The position numbers and the translations under genes are program-made. From positions 1-5,683 of the forward strand of contig PCSS01000001.1 in assembly GCA_002771395.1 (NCBI GenBank): a DNA stretch of 5,683 nt. The letters are read 5' to 3'. The notes below the pieces were generated by a model. It made no database searches, was not told where the DNA came from, and was given only the letters and a program-made list of their open reading frames with translations. Below, piece by piece: positions 1 through 5,683 of the stretch. The DNA comes from Bacteroidetes bacterium CG23_combo_of_CG06-09_8_20_14_all_32_9 (GTDB taxonomy: Bacteria > Bacteroidota > Bacteroidia > Bacteroidales > GWA2-32-17). The stretch's first letter is position 1; the number at the start of each line of letters is the position of its first letter.

Positions 1-73
1 AGCTTTATTTGCGAACCCCCAAAAGTTATTAACAATGGAAGCGCCTCCTTTTAGATATTTTTGCGTAACATGA
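1..73. other. Unrecognised flank upstream of broken dismutase
   Basis: This stretch replaces the expected first ~35 codons of the superoxide dismutase and shows no resemblance to them. Read on the plus strand in the dismutase frame it encodes ALFANPQKLLTMEAPPFRYF and then CVT before a TGA at 71-73, which closes the frame immediately before the dismutase remnant. On the minus strand one frame is also open across the stretch (75 down to 2) and runs off the left edge; I recognise neither translation. It contains a near-palindrome, GGAAGCGCCTCC (38-49), and ends in the motif shared with 3822-3841. It may be the end of an insertion element or intergenic repeat whose body lies outside the window, but no transposase sequence is visible, so that is inference. 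Confidence 0.4.
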
Positions 74-77
74 GTTA
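58..77 (+). repeat. Breakpoint motif, copy 1
   Basis: TTTTTGCGTAACATGAGTTA matches 3822-3841 in the same orientation with a single G/A difference. The last four bases (GTTA, 74-77) are also the first bases that still encode dismutase, so the junction has a four-base overlap between motif and gene. The core TAACATGAGTTA has short TAAC/GTTA inverted ends. The similarity to the second copy fades to the left apart from T-richness and a shared GAT, and stops at the gene to the right, as expected for an element end or recombination site. Its identity is unknown to me. Confidence 0.6.
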
Positions 78-544
78 ATAATTTAAACAACCTTATTAAA
101 GGAACAAAATTCGAAGATGTTTCTTTAGAAACAATTATTAAAGAAGCAGATGGTGGTATTTATAACAATGCTGCACAAGTATGGAACCATACATTTTATT
201 TTGAGCAATTTAACTCAAATGCAGGAGGTGTACCAAACGGTATAATTGCTGAAAAAATAATTTCCAATTTTGGTTCCTTTGCCGAATTTAAAGAGAAATT
301 TAATAAAGCTGCTGCAACTTTGTTCGGCTCTGGTTGGGCTTGGTTAGTTTTAAAATCGGACGGCAAACTTGATATTATTCAAACTTCAAATGCTGTAAAT
401 CCTATTCGTGAAGGATTAAAACCAATTTTAACCTGCGATGTATGGGAACATGCTTATTATTTGGATTATCAAAACCGCCGTCCCGATTATATCGAAGCTT
501 TCTGGAAAATTATTGATTGGAAAGTAATAGAAAACAGATTATAA
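74..544 (+). pseudogene. sodB: Fe-type superoxide dismutase, 5'-truncated
   Basis: This is the remnant of an iron superoxide dismutase, the cytoplasmic enzyme that converts superoxide to oxygen and hydrogen peroxide. The 156 residues align from about residue 36 of the ~193-residue family to its natural C-terminus. The remnant opens with VNNLNNLIKGT, where the family normally has TYVxNLNxLIKGT. Visible active-site parts are NNAAQVWNHT (second metal His, fragment residue 39, and the Fe-type Gln at 35), FGSGWAWL, and DVWEHAYY (metal Asp 122 and His 126). The Gln at 35 and Ala 107 in TSNAVNP, where Mn enzymes carry Gln, point to the iron type. The first metal His, the HYGKHH helix and the gateway Tyr are missing. 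No in-frame ATG exists; the first in-frame TTG (320) lies deep inside the fold. A TGA (71-73) blocks read-through from upstream. The body shows no frameshift or internal stop, so the break looks recent. A working product is very unlikely. The gene symbol is by family resemblance. Confidence 0.9.
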
Positions 545-546
545 AC

Positions 547-564
547 TATTTGTTACAACAAATA
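547..564 (+). terminator. Inverted repeat just after dismutase stop
   Basis: TATTTGTT and AACAAATA form an eight-base inverted repeat around AC, starting two bases after the dismutase TAA; a real hairpin would open the innermost pair to make a four-base loop. The stem is A/T-rich and no clean run of T follows, so it is at best a weak terminator or an mRNA 3' stabiliser. Confidence 0.3.
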
Positions 565-605
565 ACAATAATAATTCTGATTTCACTTTTGTTTATTGAT
601 TTTTA

Positions 606-627
606 AAATCCGATAGCTATAGGATTT
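606..627. terminator. Palindrome between convergent genes, likely two-way terminator
   Basis: The 20-base core AATCCGATAGCTATAGGATT (607-626) pairs with itself at nine of ten positions, and one more A-T pair extends it to 606-627. It lies where the plus-strand dismutase remnant and the minus-strand carbonic anhydrase-like gene converge, and overlaps the latter's stop codon (626-628). It is flanked by T/A-rich stretches on both sides, so it could end transcripts from either direction. A related half-palindrome with the same ATAGCTAT core is at 3798-3819, so this appears to be a dispersed intergenic hairpin family. Confidence 0.5.
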
Positions 628-1141
628 AATGTTTATACCAACTTGCATACTTAATGTAGTTGTTGGCAGTTTGTTCAATTTGACTTTTAGTTAAATCTTT
701 GTCTATTGTTTTTATTTTTTTGGCGGGAATACCCGCGTAAACAGAGTTAGATTCAACAATTGTGTTCTCTGTTATAACAGCTCCTGCTGCAATAATTGTG
801 TTGCTATTTATTCTAACACCGTCCATAATAATTGCACCCATGCCAATTAAAACATTGTCATTAATAGTACAACCATGAATTATTGCATTGTGTCCAATTG
901 AAACATTATTTCCAATAATTGTAGGTGATTTGTTATAAGTAACGTGAACAATTGTGCCATCCTGAATATTAACTTTGTTTCCAATTCTAATATAATTCAC
1001 ATCACCACGAATAACCGTATTAAACCATACACTGCAATCGTTTCCAATAATAACATCTCCAATAATAGTCGAATTTTCAGCAAAAAAACAATCTATACCA
1101 AATTTTGGTTTGTTACCTTTAATTTCAATAAATAATGCCAT
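626..1141 (-). CDS. Gamma-class carbonic anhydrase-like hexapeptide protein
   Basis: This 171-residue protein belongs to the left-handed beta-helix gamma carbonic anhydrase family (YrdA/PaaY/CamH-like), soluble trimers with metal sites between subunits. Hexapeptide turns run from about residue 12 to 140 (for example STIIGDVIIGNDCSVWF, PTIIGNNVSIGHNAIIHG, NTIIAAGAVI), followed by a C-terminal helix ending YASWYKH. The three metal histidines are in place: His66 (GTIVHV), His84 and His89 (GHNAIIH), equivalent to His81, His117 and His122 of the archaeal enzyme Cam. Arg45, Asp47, Gln60 and Asp61 match Cam's conserved polar residues. The acidic proton-shuttle loop of Cam is absent, as in most bacterial relatives, so carbonic anhydrase activity is plausible but unproven; many members have unknown function. 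Length is normal. The ATG is four bases after the upstream kinase's stop codon, so the two are probably co-transcribed and perhaps translationally coupled. No clear ribosome binding site is seen. Confidence 0.88.
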   Translation of the reverse strand: MALFIEIKGNKPKFGIDCFFAENSTIIGDVIIGNDCSVWFNTVIRGDVNYIRIGNKVNIQDGTIVHVTYNKSPTIIGNNVSIGHNAIIHGCTINDNVLIGMGAIIMDGVRINSNTIIAAGAVITENTIVESNSVYAGIPAKKIKTIDKDLTKSQIEQTANNYIKYASWYKH

Positions 1142-1145
1142 TTAT

Positions 1146-3626
1146 TTATGCTTTGTCTTTATTTATATCTGTTATCTCGTTTTTTAAAAGCGAAATAATT
1201 TTTATTAATAACTGTTCTGATTGTGAAACAAGATGAGATATTTTTTCAGTTTCTCTTGCATCGCGTGCTATAAGTTGAATTTCGTTTATTTTCGATTCAA
1301 GAAGTTTCATTCCTAAATATGCAAGTGCAGGCTTCATTTTATGAGCAATTGTTGTTATTTGTTGCCAGTTTTGTTGTTCATTTGCTGATTTCAATTGTTG
1401 CATTTCTTCAGTAGCTTTATCAATAAAGACTTTAAGCATATTGTTGACAGTCTGACGTTTACCTTTTGAAATTCCATTTAAAATTGATAAATCGAAAAGT
1501 TTTTCATCGCGCGAAATTGCTACCATATCAATATCAGAAAAATTTTCGTTATAATGCAAAAAGTTTGCTTTCGACATCCCAAGCAAATTGGCAATTTTGT
1601 GAAATAGAACTTGCGATTTAAATGGTTTTGATATTGTGTCGTTCATGCCAATTTCAATATATTTTTGATGGTCCTGGCTATATGCATTAGCAGTAATTGC
1701 AATAATAGGAGTTTCGCTCATTGGCTTTTTTAAATTGTTGCGAATGTGCTGGGTAGCTTCTATGCCGTCCATTACAGGCATTTGAATATCCATCAATACT
1801 ATATCGTACCTTTTGTTATTAATTTTTTCAACAGCATCTTTTCCATTTTCTACAATATCTATTTCAAAACCCCAGTCTTCAACCATTGATTGAACTACCA
1901 TTTGGTTAAAAACCTGGTCTTCGGCTAATAAAACATGAATATTATCAATAGAATGTATCGGAATAGAGTTGTCATTAGTGTTTTCAAGTAGTTCGCTTTC
2001 GTTACCAATTTCGAATTTTAAATTAAATGTGAATGTAGAACCTTTATGTGGTTCGGTATTAATATCAAGCTTACCGCCCATTAATTCAATTAGTTTATTT
2101 GAAATAACTAAACCTAATCCCGAACTTCCGTTTGTGTCGGTTGTTAATGGACGATTATTGCTAAAGCTGTTATATATTTCGGCTAATCTGTCTGATGATA
2201 TTCCTTCGCCGGTATCAGAAACTTCAAAATTAAAAGTACAATTATTATTACATTCGACTTGTTTTGTAACTTTAATTTCAACTTTCCCTTTCCCTGTAAA
2301 TTTTATTGCGTTTTCAACTAAATTTAAAAGTATTTGGTTTAATCGTATAGCATCTCCTTTTAAAAAATAATCTTCGCCATAAACAACATAATCGGAAAGC
2401 AATTCAATACCTTTATCTTTAACGTTATAAAATTGATTATTTATTACAGAAGAAATAACATCTTTTAAACTGAATGTGTTGTTGCATAATGTTATTTTAC
2501 CCGATTCGATTTTTGAAATATCAAGCAAATCGTTAACAATTAACATTAAATTTTCGGCAGATTTAATAATAACATTAAGAAAATTAAATTGCTTTTTAGT
2601 AAGGTCAGTTTTTAGTAATAGTTCCGACATCCCAATAATAGAATTCATAGGGATTCTAAAAGCGTGACTCATGTTTGCAAGAAATACAGATTTTGCTTTG
2701 TTTGCTTCTTCGGCTCGTTTTCGGGCGATTGTTATTTCTTCTAATGCCGATTTTCGTTCACGTAAGTCGCGACCAACTAAAAACAACATTTCTTTGTTAT
2801 CCCATTTACCATGCGAAAATTTGGTTTCGGCTGGGATAATTTCACCGTTAGAAGTAATATAAGGGAAAAGTGAAAGCAGTGTTTTTTCTTTTAAAGCTTT
2901 TTCAAGTGTGTTTTTTATGTCGAACGATAATTCGTTTGGGTGTAATTGATTTAGAAACATGTTATCAAGCTCGTCGTCAGAATATCCTAATTTATCGCAT
3001 GATACCGGGTTGTAATGAATTATTCTGCCTTCCTTGTTTATTATAAATAACATGTCATTTATTCCTGTAAATAAACTTTGCAGATTGCTTTGGTGTTCGC
3101 GTAACAAATTTTCAAAGTCTAATCTGCCTATTATTCCACCTATTTTTGCTGTAACAGATTCGACTGTATCTAAAATAAGATTGTTAGGAGTTTCGGGCTT
3201 GTCGGAAATTAAAATTAACAAAGCAACAATTTCACGATTCAATTTTACGGGAGATGTAATAAAAGATGTAGCTTTATTTATGCTATCAAATATCAGAAAT
3301 TCATCTTTACTATTTAACTTTGTTATAACATTTATATTTTCATTTAAAGTAAGTTCAACTTCTATTGAATTGGTTGCATATTTTTGTGAAATATTTTTAT
3401 ATGTTTCGGGTAAACCAACCTGATATTCAAAAATCAATTCGTTTTTTGGTGTTAAAAGATAAACAGCACCTCCAAAAAAATTGTCAATTCTAAGTAAATT
3501 TTCGAGTAATACATTAACTGCCTGATGAAGACTTAATGTTACACTTAATTCGTTTGCGATTTCTTTTTGTAATGTAATAAGAAATTCGGCACCTGAACCA
3601 TTTTTTGCAATATTATTGTTCGCCAT
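1146..3626 (-). CDS. Soluble hybrid histidine kinase, GAF-PAS-HisKA-HATPase-REC-HPt
   Basis: This 826-residue phosphorelay sensor has no membrane segment or signal peptide, so it should be cytoplasmic. Order: degenerate GAF domain (~20-170); PAS (~180-292, with HYNPVSCDKLGYSDDEL); coiled helix (~293-314); dimerisation/H-box domain (~315-380, His321); ATPase (~385-540) with Asn435 and Asn439 of the N-box (NLVENAIKFT), DTGEGI at 471 and SSGLGL at 501; receiver (~563-683) with acidic pair Glu569/Asp570, phosphoacceptor Asp613 (LMDIQMPVMDG), Thr645 and Lys667; HPt (~715-815) with His762 (AHKMKP). The oddity is the H-box, FLANMSHAFRIPMNSIIG: the usual HE[IL]R[TN]P is HAFRIP, so the acidic neighbour of His321 and the following Thr/Asn are both lost. 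The expected path is His321 to Asp613 to His762 to an unseen response regulator. The start is firm: an in-frame TAA lies nine codons upstream and no other ATG intervenes. It is first in a likely operon with the carbonic anhydrase-like gene. Ligand unknown. Confidence 0.92.
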   Translation of the reverse strand: MANNNIAKNGSGAEFLITLQKEIANELSVTLSLHQAVNVLLENLLRIDNFFGGAVYLLTPKNELIFEYQVGLPETYKNISQKYATNSIEVELTLNENINVITKLNSKDEFLIFDSINKATSFITSPVKLNREIVALLILISDKPETPNNLILDTVESVTAKIGGIIGRLDFENLLREHQSNLQSLFTGINDMLFIINKEGRIIHYNPVSCDKLGYSDDELDNMFLNQLHPNELSFDIKNTLEKALKEKTLLSLFPYITSNGEIIPAETKFSHGKWDNKEMLFLVGRDLRERKSALEEITIARKRAEEANKAKSVFLANMSHAFRIPMNSIIGMSELLLKTDLTKKQFNFLNVIIKSAENLMLIVNDLLDISKIESGKITLCNNTFSLKDVISSVINNQFYNVKDKGIELLSDYVVYGEDYFLKGDAIRLNQILLNLVENAIKFTGKGKVEIKVTKQVECNNNCTFNFEVSDTGEGISSDRLAEIYNSFSNNRPLTTDTNGSSGLGLVISNKLIELMGGKLDINTEPHKGSTFTFNLKFEIGNESELLENTNDNSIPIHSIDNIHVLLAEDQVFNQMVVQSMVEDWGFEIDIVENGKDAVEKINNKRYDIVLMDIQMPVMDGIEATQHIRNNLKKPMSETPIIAITANAYSQDHQKYIEIGMNDTISKPFKSQVLFHKIANLLGMSKANFLHYNENFSDIDMVAISRDEKLFDLSILNGISKGKRQTVNNMLKVFIDKATEEMQQLKSANEQQNWQQITTIAHKMKPALAYLGMKLLESKINEIQLIARDARETEKISHLVSQSEQLLIKIISLLKNEITDINKDKA

Positions 3627-3628
3627 AA

Positions 3629-3645
3629 TTATTGTTTTACAATAA
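3629..3645 (-). promoter_or_regulatory. Inverted repeat next to kinase start codon
   Basis: TTATTGT and ACAATAA flank a TTT spacer, giving a seven-base stem only two bases upstream of the kinase ATG (3624-3626). It could fold in the mRNA leader and affect initiation, or be an operator half-pair. The surrounding 60 bases are nearly pure A/T, so chance is a serious alternative. No convincing Bacteroidota promoter (TTTG and TAnnTTTG) could be fixed in this region. Confidence 0.2.
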
Positions 3646-3736
3646 ATAAAATTTTATAAAAATAATAAATTTATTGATAATAAAAAATTAATTAGGCATC
3701 TTTCCAAATAAAAAACTTATATTTTTTACTCACAAT

Positions 3737-3795
3737 CAACTGCCAACTGCCAACTGCTTACTGCCAACTGCCAACTGCTTACTGCCTTTGCCTAC
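3737..3795. repeat. Heptamer tandem repeat with 21-base higher-order unit
   Basis: Seven-base units run in tandem from 3741: TGCCAAC, TGCCAAC, TGCTTAC, then the same three again, then the decayed units TGCCTTT and GCCTAC; a partial CAAC (3737-3740) precedes them. Two exact 21-base blocks result (3741-3761 and 3762-3782). The tract is richer in G+C than its surroundings and lies in the intergenic space between the four-PAS gene and the hybrid kinase. Similar seven-base arrays are, as I recall, frequent between genes in Bacteroidota; function unknown. It is too short-phased and spacer-free to be CRISPR. Confidence 0.9.
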
Positions 3796-3797
3796 TG

Positions 3798-3819
3798 ATT
3801 TTCAATAGCTATCGGGATT
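3798..3819 (-). terminator. Degenerate hairpin downstream of the four-PAS gene
   Basis: The segment centres on the palindrome ATAGCTAT (3805-3812), with a right arm CGGGATT and a left arm ATTTTCA that pairs only partly. It shares ATAGCTAT and a GGATT-type arm with the palindrome at 606-627. It lies 25-46 bases past the stop codon of the four-PAS gene, between the heptamer array and the 20-base motif, and may end that gene's transcript. Because one arm has decayed, termination is uncertain. Confidence 0.3.
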
Positions 3820-3821
3820 AT

Positions 3822-3841
3822 TTTTTACGTAACATGAGTTA
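3822..3841 (+). repeat. Breakpoint motif, copy 2
   Basis: TTTTTACGTAACATGAGTTA repeats the motif at 58-77 in the same orientation with one mismatch; the final 14 bases are identical. Its right end is two bases from the stop codon (3844-3846, minus strand) of a PAS protein that lacks an output domain. In both copies the interrupted gene lies immediately to the right of the motif. The two copies therefore bracket the dismutase remnant, the carbonic anhydrase-like gene, the hybrid kinase and the heptamer array as direct repeats about 3.76 kb apart. Confidence 0.6.
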
Positions 3842-3843
3842 TT

Positions 3844-5661
3844 TTAATCTTTTTTAGCAGTATTTTTTAAATAAACATTTAAAGCATCTTTTGCTTCTTT
3901 TAATTCTGTAATATCCATCACATTACCTATAATATATGTATTGTTTCCTTCGTTGTCGGAAATTATTTTATATTTGTCGCTAACCCACCGATAATCACCG
4001 TTTTTATGTTTTATTCTGTATTCAATTGTGCACTCCGTTTGGTTTTGCGATATAGCTTTTATCATTTTTGCAACAATATTATCTGCTTTTTCAATATCGT
4101 CGGGATGTAATAAAGCTTTTATTTCATAAGCATTCATCGAATAAAATTCTTCGGGTTTAAAACCTAATATATTATACAATGCTGAACTAATATATTCATA
4201 ATTACCGGTTTTAGTGTTTAATTTGTATAAAATTTGACGGGCATTTTCTAAAATCTCTTGAAAATTAATCAGATTAGTTTTACTTTTTTCAATCAAAAGT
4301 TCGTTTTCCGAAAGCTCATAAGCTATACAAAATCCACCTGATATTGCGTTATTCGTATCGTAAACCGGAGTTAAAATTGCATTCAGATGTATTGATTTGT
4401 TTTTGTTTATAAAGTAATTATCTGTATATGTACTTTTGTTTCCTAATAAACATGTTTTAATATTCTCAATAAAATCTTTATTGTACTCTGTTTTTAACAA
4501 ATTATACCCAATAATGTTATTTTTTGATAACTGGAGAATTTGTTCATATTTTTCGTTGCAATCAGTTATAATTCCGTCGTTTGTAAAATAAAACATTCCA
4601 AAAGGACTATTATCGAAAATAAGATGATAATTTTTTTCTTTTTCAAGAATTTGACGTTCTATATATTTTTTTTCAGTAATATCACGAACTATGGCAAGCA
4701 AATAGTCTTCGTTATTGAAAACAAATTTATTAAGTGTAACTTCTGCATTAAATTCTTCTTCACCGTTTCTTAAATGTTTCCAATCGAAAAACTGTGGTTT
4801 CCCGGTTAATGCAAGGTCAATTTTATTGCGGGCTAATTCACGTGAATTTTCACCATTGGGTTGTAAAGTCGGTGAAAATTTATAATGATATGGAGTGTGC
4901 ATAATCAGTTCCTCTAAACTACATTTAAAAATTTCTGTAGCTTTACTATTACAATCAATAAATTTATCATCTTTCATTATAAAATATGCGTCGTTAGCTG
5001 TTTCAAATAATGTATGATATTTATTTTCTCTTTCGGTAAGCTCGTTTTCGGCAATTTTATATCTGGTAATGTTGTGTGCAATTCCCTCAATGGCAACAAG
5101 TTCACCATTTTCGTTAAAAGCAGGGATTTCTTTAATTTCGAGATAGTTTGTAGAACCATTTACATTTTTTACTTCAATTTCAAATGGGGGTTGCTTTATG
5201 TCGTTAAATGAGAGTTTTGAATGACGCTCAAAGCATTTTTCATATAATTTAGCTGCTCCAATCGTAACAAAACTATCAATAAAATCAACTTTTGAATAAC
5301 CTAAAACATTTGTTATAGAAGAACTTAAATATTTGAATGGAGTATTTTTCTCGTGTCGGTAAAAAAAGTAGTCGTCTTTTAAATTATCTACAACAAGACG
5401 GTAATTTTTACGACTGGTAACTAAATCTTCTTCAAGTTTATTAAACGATTTATATGGTTTTTTCAACAAAAAATACAGCAAAACAGTAAGCGATAAAAAA
5501 ATAAAAAACCATCTGTAAGTTTGTATAAAATACCAAATTACAGTATTGCTTACAGCAAAATCTATAAAGAAGTCCGAAAAAATAGAAAGTACTATAAATG
5601 TTGATAAAAAGAAAATAGTTGTAATTTTTAGTTTCCAGTTTTTATTAAAATTTATTTTCAT
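3844..5661 (-). CDS. Membrane-anchored four-PAS protein without output domain, possibly truncated kinase
   Basis: This 605-residue sensor protein has two N-terminal membrane helices (~11-30 and ~50-67) joined by a loop of about 20 residues, then four consecutive cytoplasmic PAS domains: ~84-203, ending IEGIAHNITRYK; ~212-333, ending LLAIVRDITEKK; ~342-453, the most divergent; and ~464-592, with YRIKHKNGDYRWV and ending IGNVMDITELKEAKDAL. The DIT-type endings mark the PAS C-caps and the short helices that normally pass signals onward. After the last one only about 15 residues remain (ending NTAKKD) and there is no HisKA, ATPase, GGDEF, EAL or cyclase domain. In this family such a helix usually leads into a histidine kinase, so the gene may have lost its 3' part; its stop codon is two bases from a motif that also marks the broken dismutase. 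Alternatively it is a natural PAS-only partner protein. The start is firm: an in-frame TAA lies four codons before the ATG. Signal and partners unknown. Confidence 0.85.
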   Translation of the reverse strand: MKINFNKNWKLKITTIFFLSTFIVLSIFSDFFIDFAVSNTVIWYFIQTYRWFFIFLSLTVLLYFLLKKPYKSFNKLEEDLVTSRKNYRLVVDNLKDDYFFYRHEKNTPFKYLSSSITNVLGYSKVDFIDSFVTIGAAKLYEKCFERHSKLSFNDIKQPPFEIEVKNVNGSTNYLEIKEIPAFNENGELVAIEGIAHNITRYKIAENELTERENKYHTLFETANDAYFIMKDDKFIDCNSKATEIFKCSLEELIMHTPYHYKFSPTLQPNGENSRELARNKIDLALTGKPQFFDWKHLRNGEEEFNAEVTLNKFVFNNEDYLLAIVRDITEKKYIERQILEKEKNYHLIFDNSPFGMFYFTNDGIITDCNEKYEQILQLSKNNIIGYNLLKTEYNKDFIENIKTCLLGNKSTYTDNYFINKNKSIHLNAILTPVYDTNNAISGGFCIAYELSENELLIEKSKTNLINFQEILENARQILYKLNTKTGNYEYISSALYNILGFKPEEFYSMNAYEIKALLHPDDIEKADNIVAKMIKAISQNQTECTIEYRIKHKNGDYRWVSDKYKIISDNEGNNTYIIGNVMDITELKEAKDALNVYLKNTAKKD

Positions 5662-5683
5662 GTGTTTATATTTTTATTAGACG

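Noticed and set aside
320..544. A 74-codon frame from TTG at 320 as a small independent protein
   Set aside because: It is simply the C-terminal part of the dismutase remnant; the same frame carries clear dismutase sequence from 74 and the TTG lies inside the FGSGWAW core.
944..1135. Plus-strand open frame opposite the carbonic anhydrase-like gene
   Set aside because: It is a low-complexity Asn/Ile-rich shadow of the hexapeptide repeats on the other strand.
1969..3423. Several plus-strand open frames (1969-2370, 2476-2667, 2671-2862, 3034-3423)
   Set aside because: All lie antisense to a continuous kinase gene with recognisable domains and have no family resemblance of their own.
3664..3675. 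Perfect palindrome AATAAATTTATT upstream of the kinase
   Set aside because: It is pure A/T in an almost pure A/T stretch, so chance is the best explanation.
3737..3795. Tandem repeats as a CRISPR array
   Set aside because: Units are seven bases and contiguous, without spacers of 25-40 bases, and no cas gene is in the window.
58..3841. Complete insertion element or composite transposon bounded by the two motif copies
   Set aside because: The copies are direct repeats, no transposase lies between them, and the enclosed genes look like ordinary chromosomal genes; only an element-end interpretation of each copy is supportable.
3627..3843. An RNA gene or riboswitch in the intergenic space
   Set aside because: Apart from the heptamer array and one decayed hairpin the region is A/T-rich with no conserved RNA motif that I recognise.
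4540..5211. Open frames within the four-PAS gene on both strands
   Set aside because: They are out-of-frame shadows, Phe/Ile/Lys-rich, with no recognisable domain.

Overview
The window looks like a piece of a Bacteroidota chromosome, probably Bacteroidales-like. The reasons are a strongly A+T-rich composition, start codons without clear Shine-Dalgarno sequences, long GAF/PAS hybrid sensor kinases, an Fe-type superoxide dismutase resembling those of that phylum, and an intergenic seven-base repeat (TGCCAAC/TGCTTAC) of a kind I associate with that phylum from memory. This is inference from sequence character, not a database match.

Layout, left to right. Positions 1-73 are unrecognised sequence that ends in a short motif, TTTTTGCGTAACATGAGTTA (58-77). 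Directly after it, from 74 to 544 on the plus strand, is an Fe-type superoxide dismutase lacking about its first 35 residues and any in-frame ATG, so it is a 5'-truncated pseudogene. A short convergent gap (545-625) follows, with two inverted repeats that could act as terminators. The rest of the genes lie on the minus strand. They are a gamma-class carbonic anhydrase-like protein (626-1141), a soluble hybrid histidine kinase with the order GAF-PAS-HisKA-HATPase-REC-HPt (1146-3626), a repeat-rich 217-base intergenic region (3627-3843), and a membrane-anchored protein with four PAS domains and no output domain (3844-5661).

The kinase and the carbonic anhydrase-like gene are four bases apart in the same direction and are probably co-transcribed, kinase first. 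The four-PAS gene lies upstream of them in the same direction, separated by the repeat region, so it may be a separate unit.

The most notable pattern is that the same 20-base motif (one mismatch, same orientation, 58-77 and 3822-3841) sits exactly at the broken 5' edge of the dismutase and two bases from the stop codon of the output-less PAS protein. Both genes appear to be cut at this motif. This suggests ends of a mobile or recombining element, or less excitingly a repeat-mediated assembly join. The second notable point is the kinase's H-box, which reads HAFRIP instead of the usual HE[IL]R[TN]P, losing the acidic residue next to the phospho-accepting histidine while the ATPase, receiver and HPt residues stay intact. 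I found no CRISPR array, tRNA or rRNA, and no clearly new multi-gene system.
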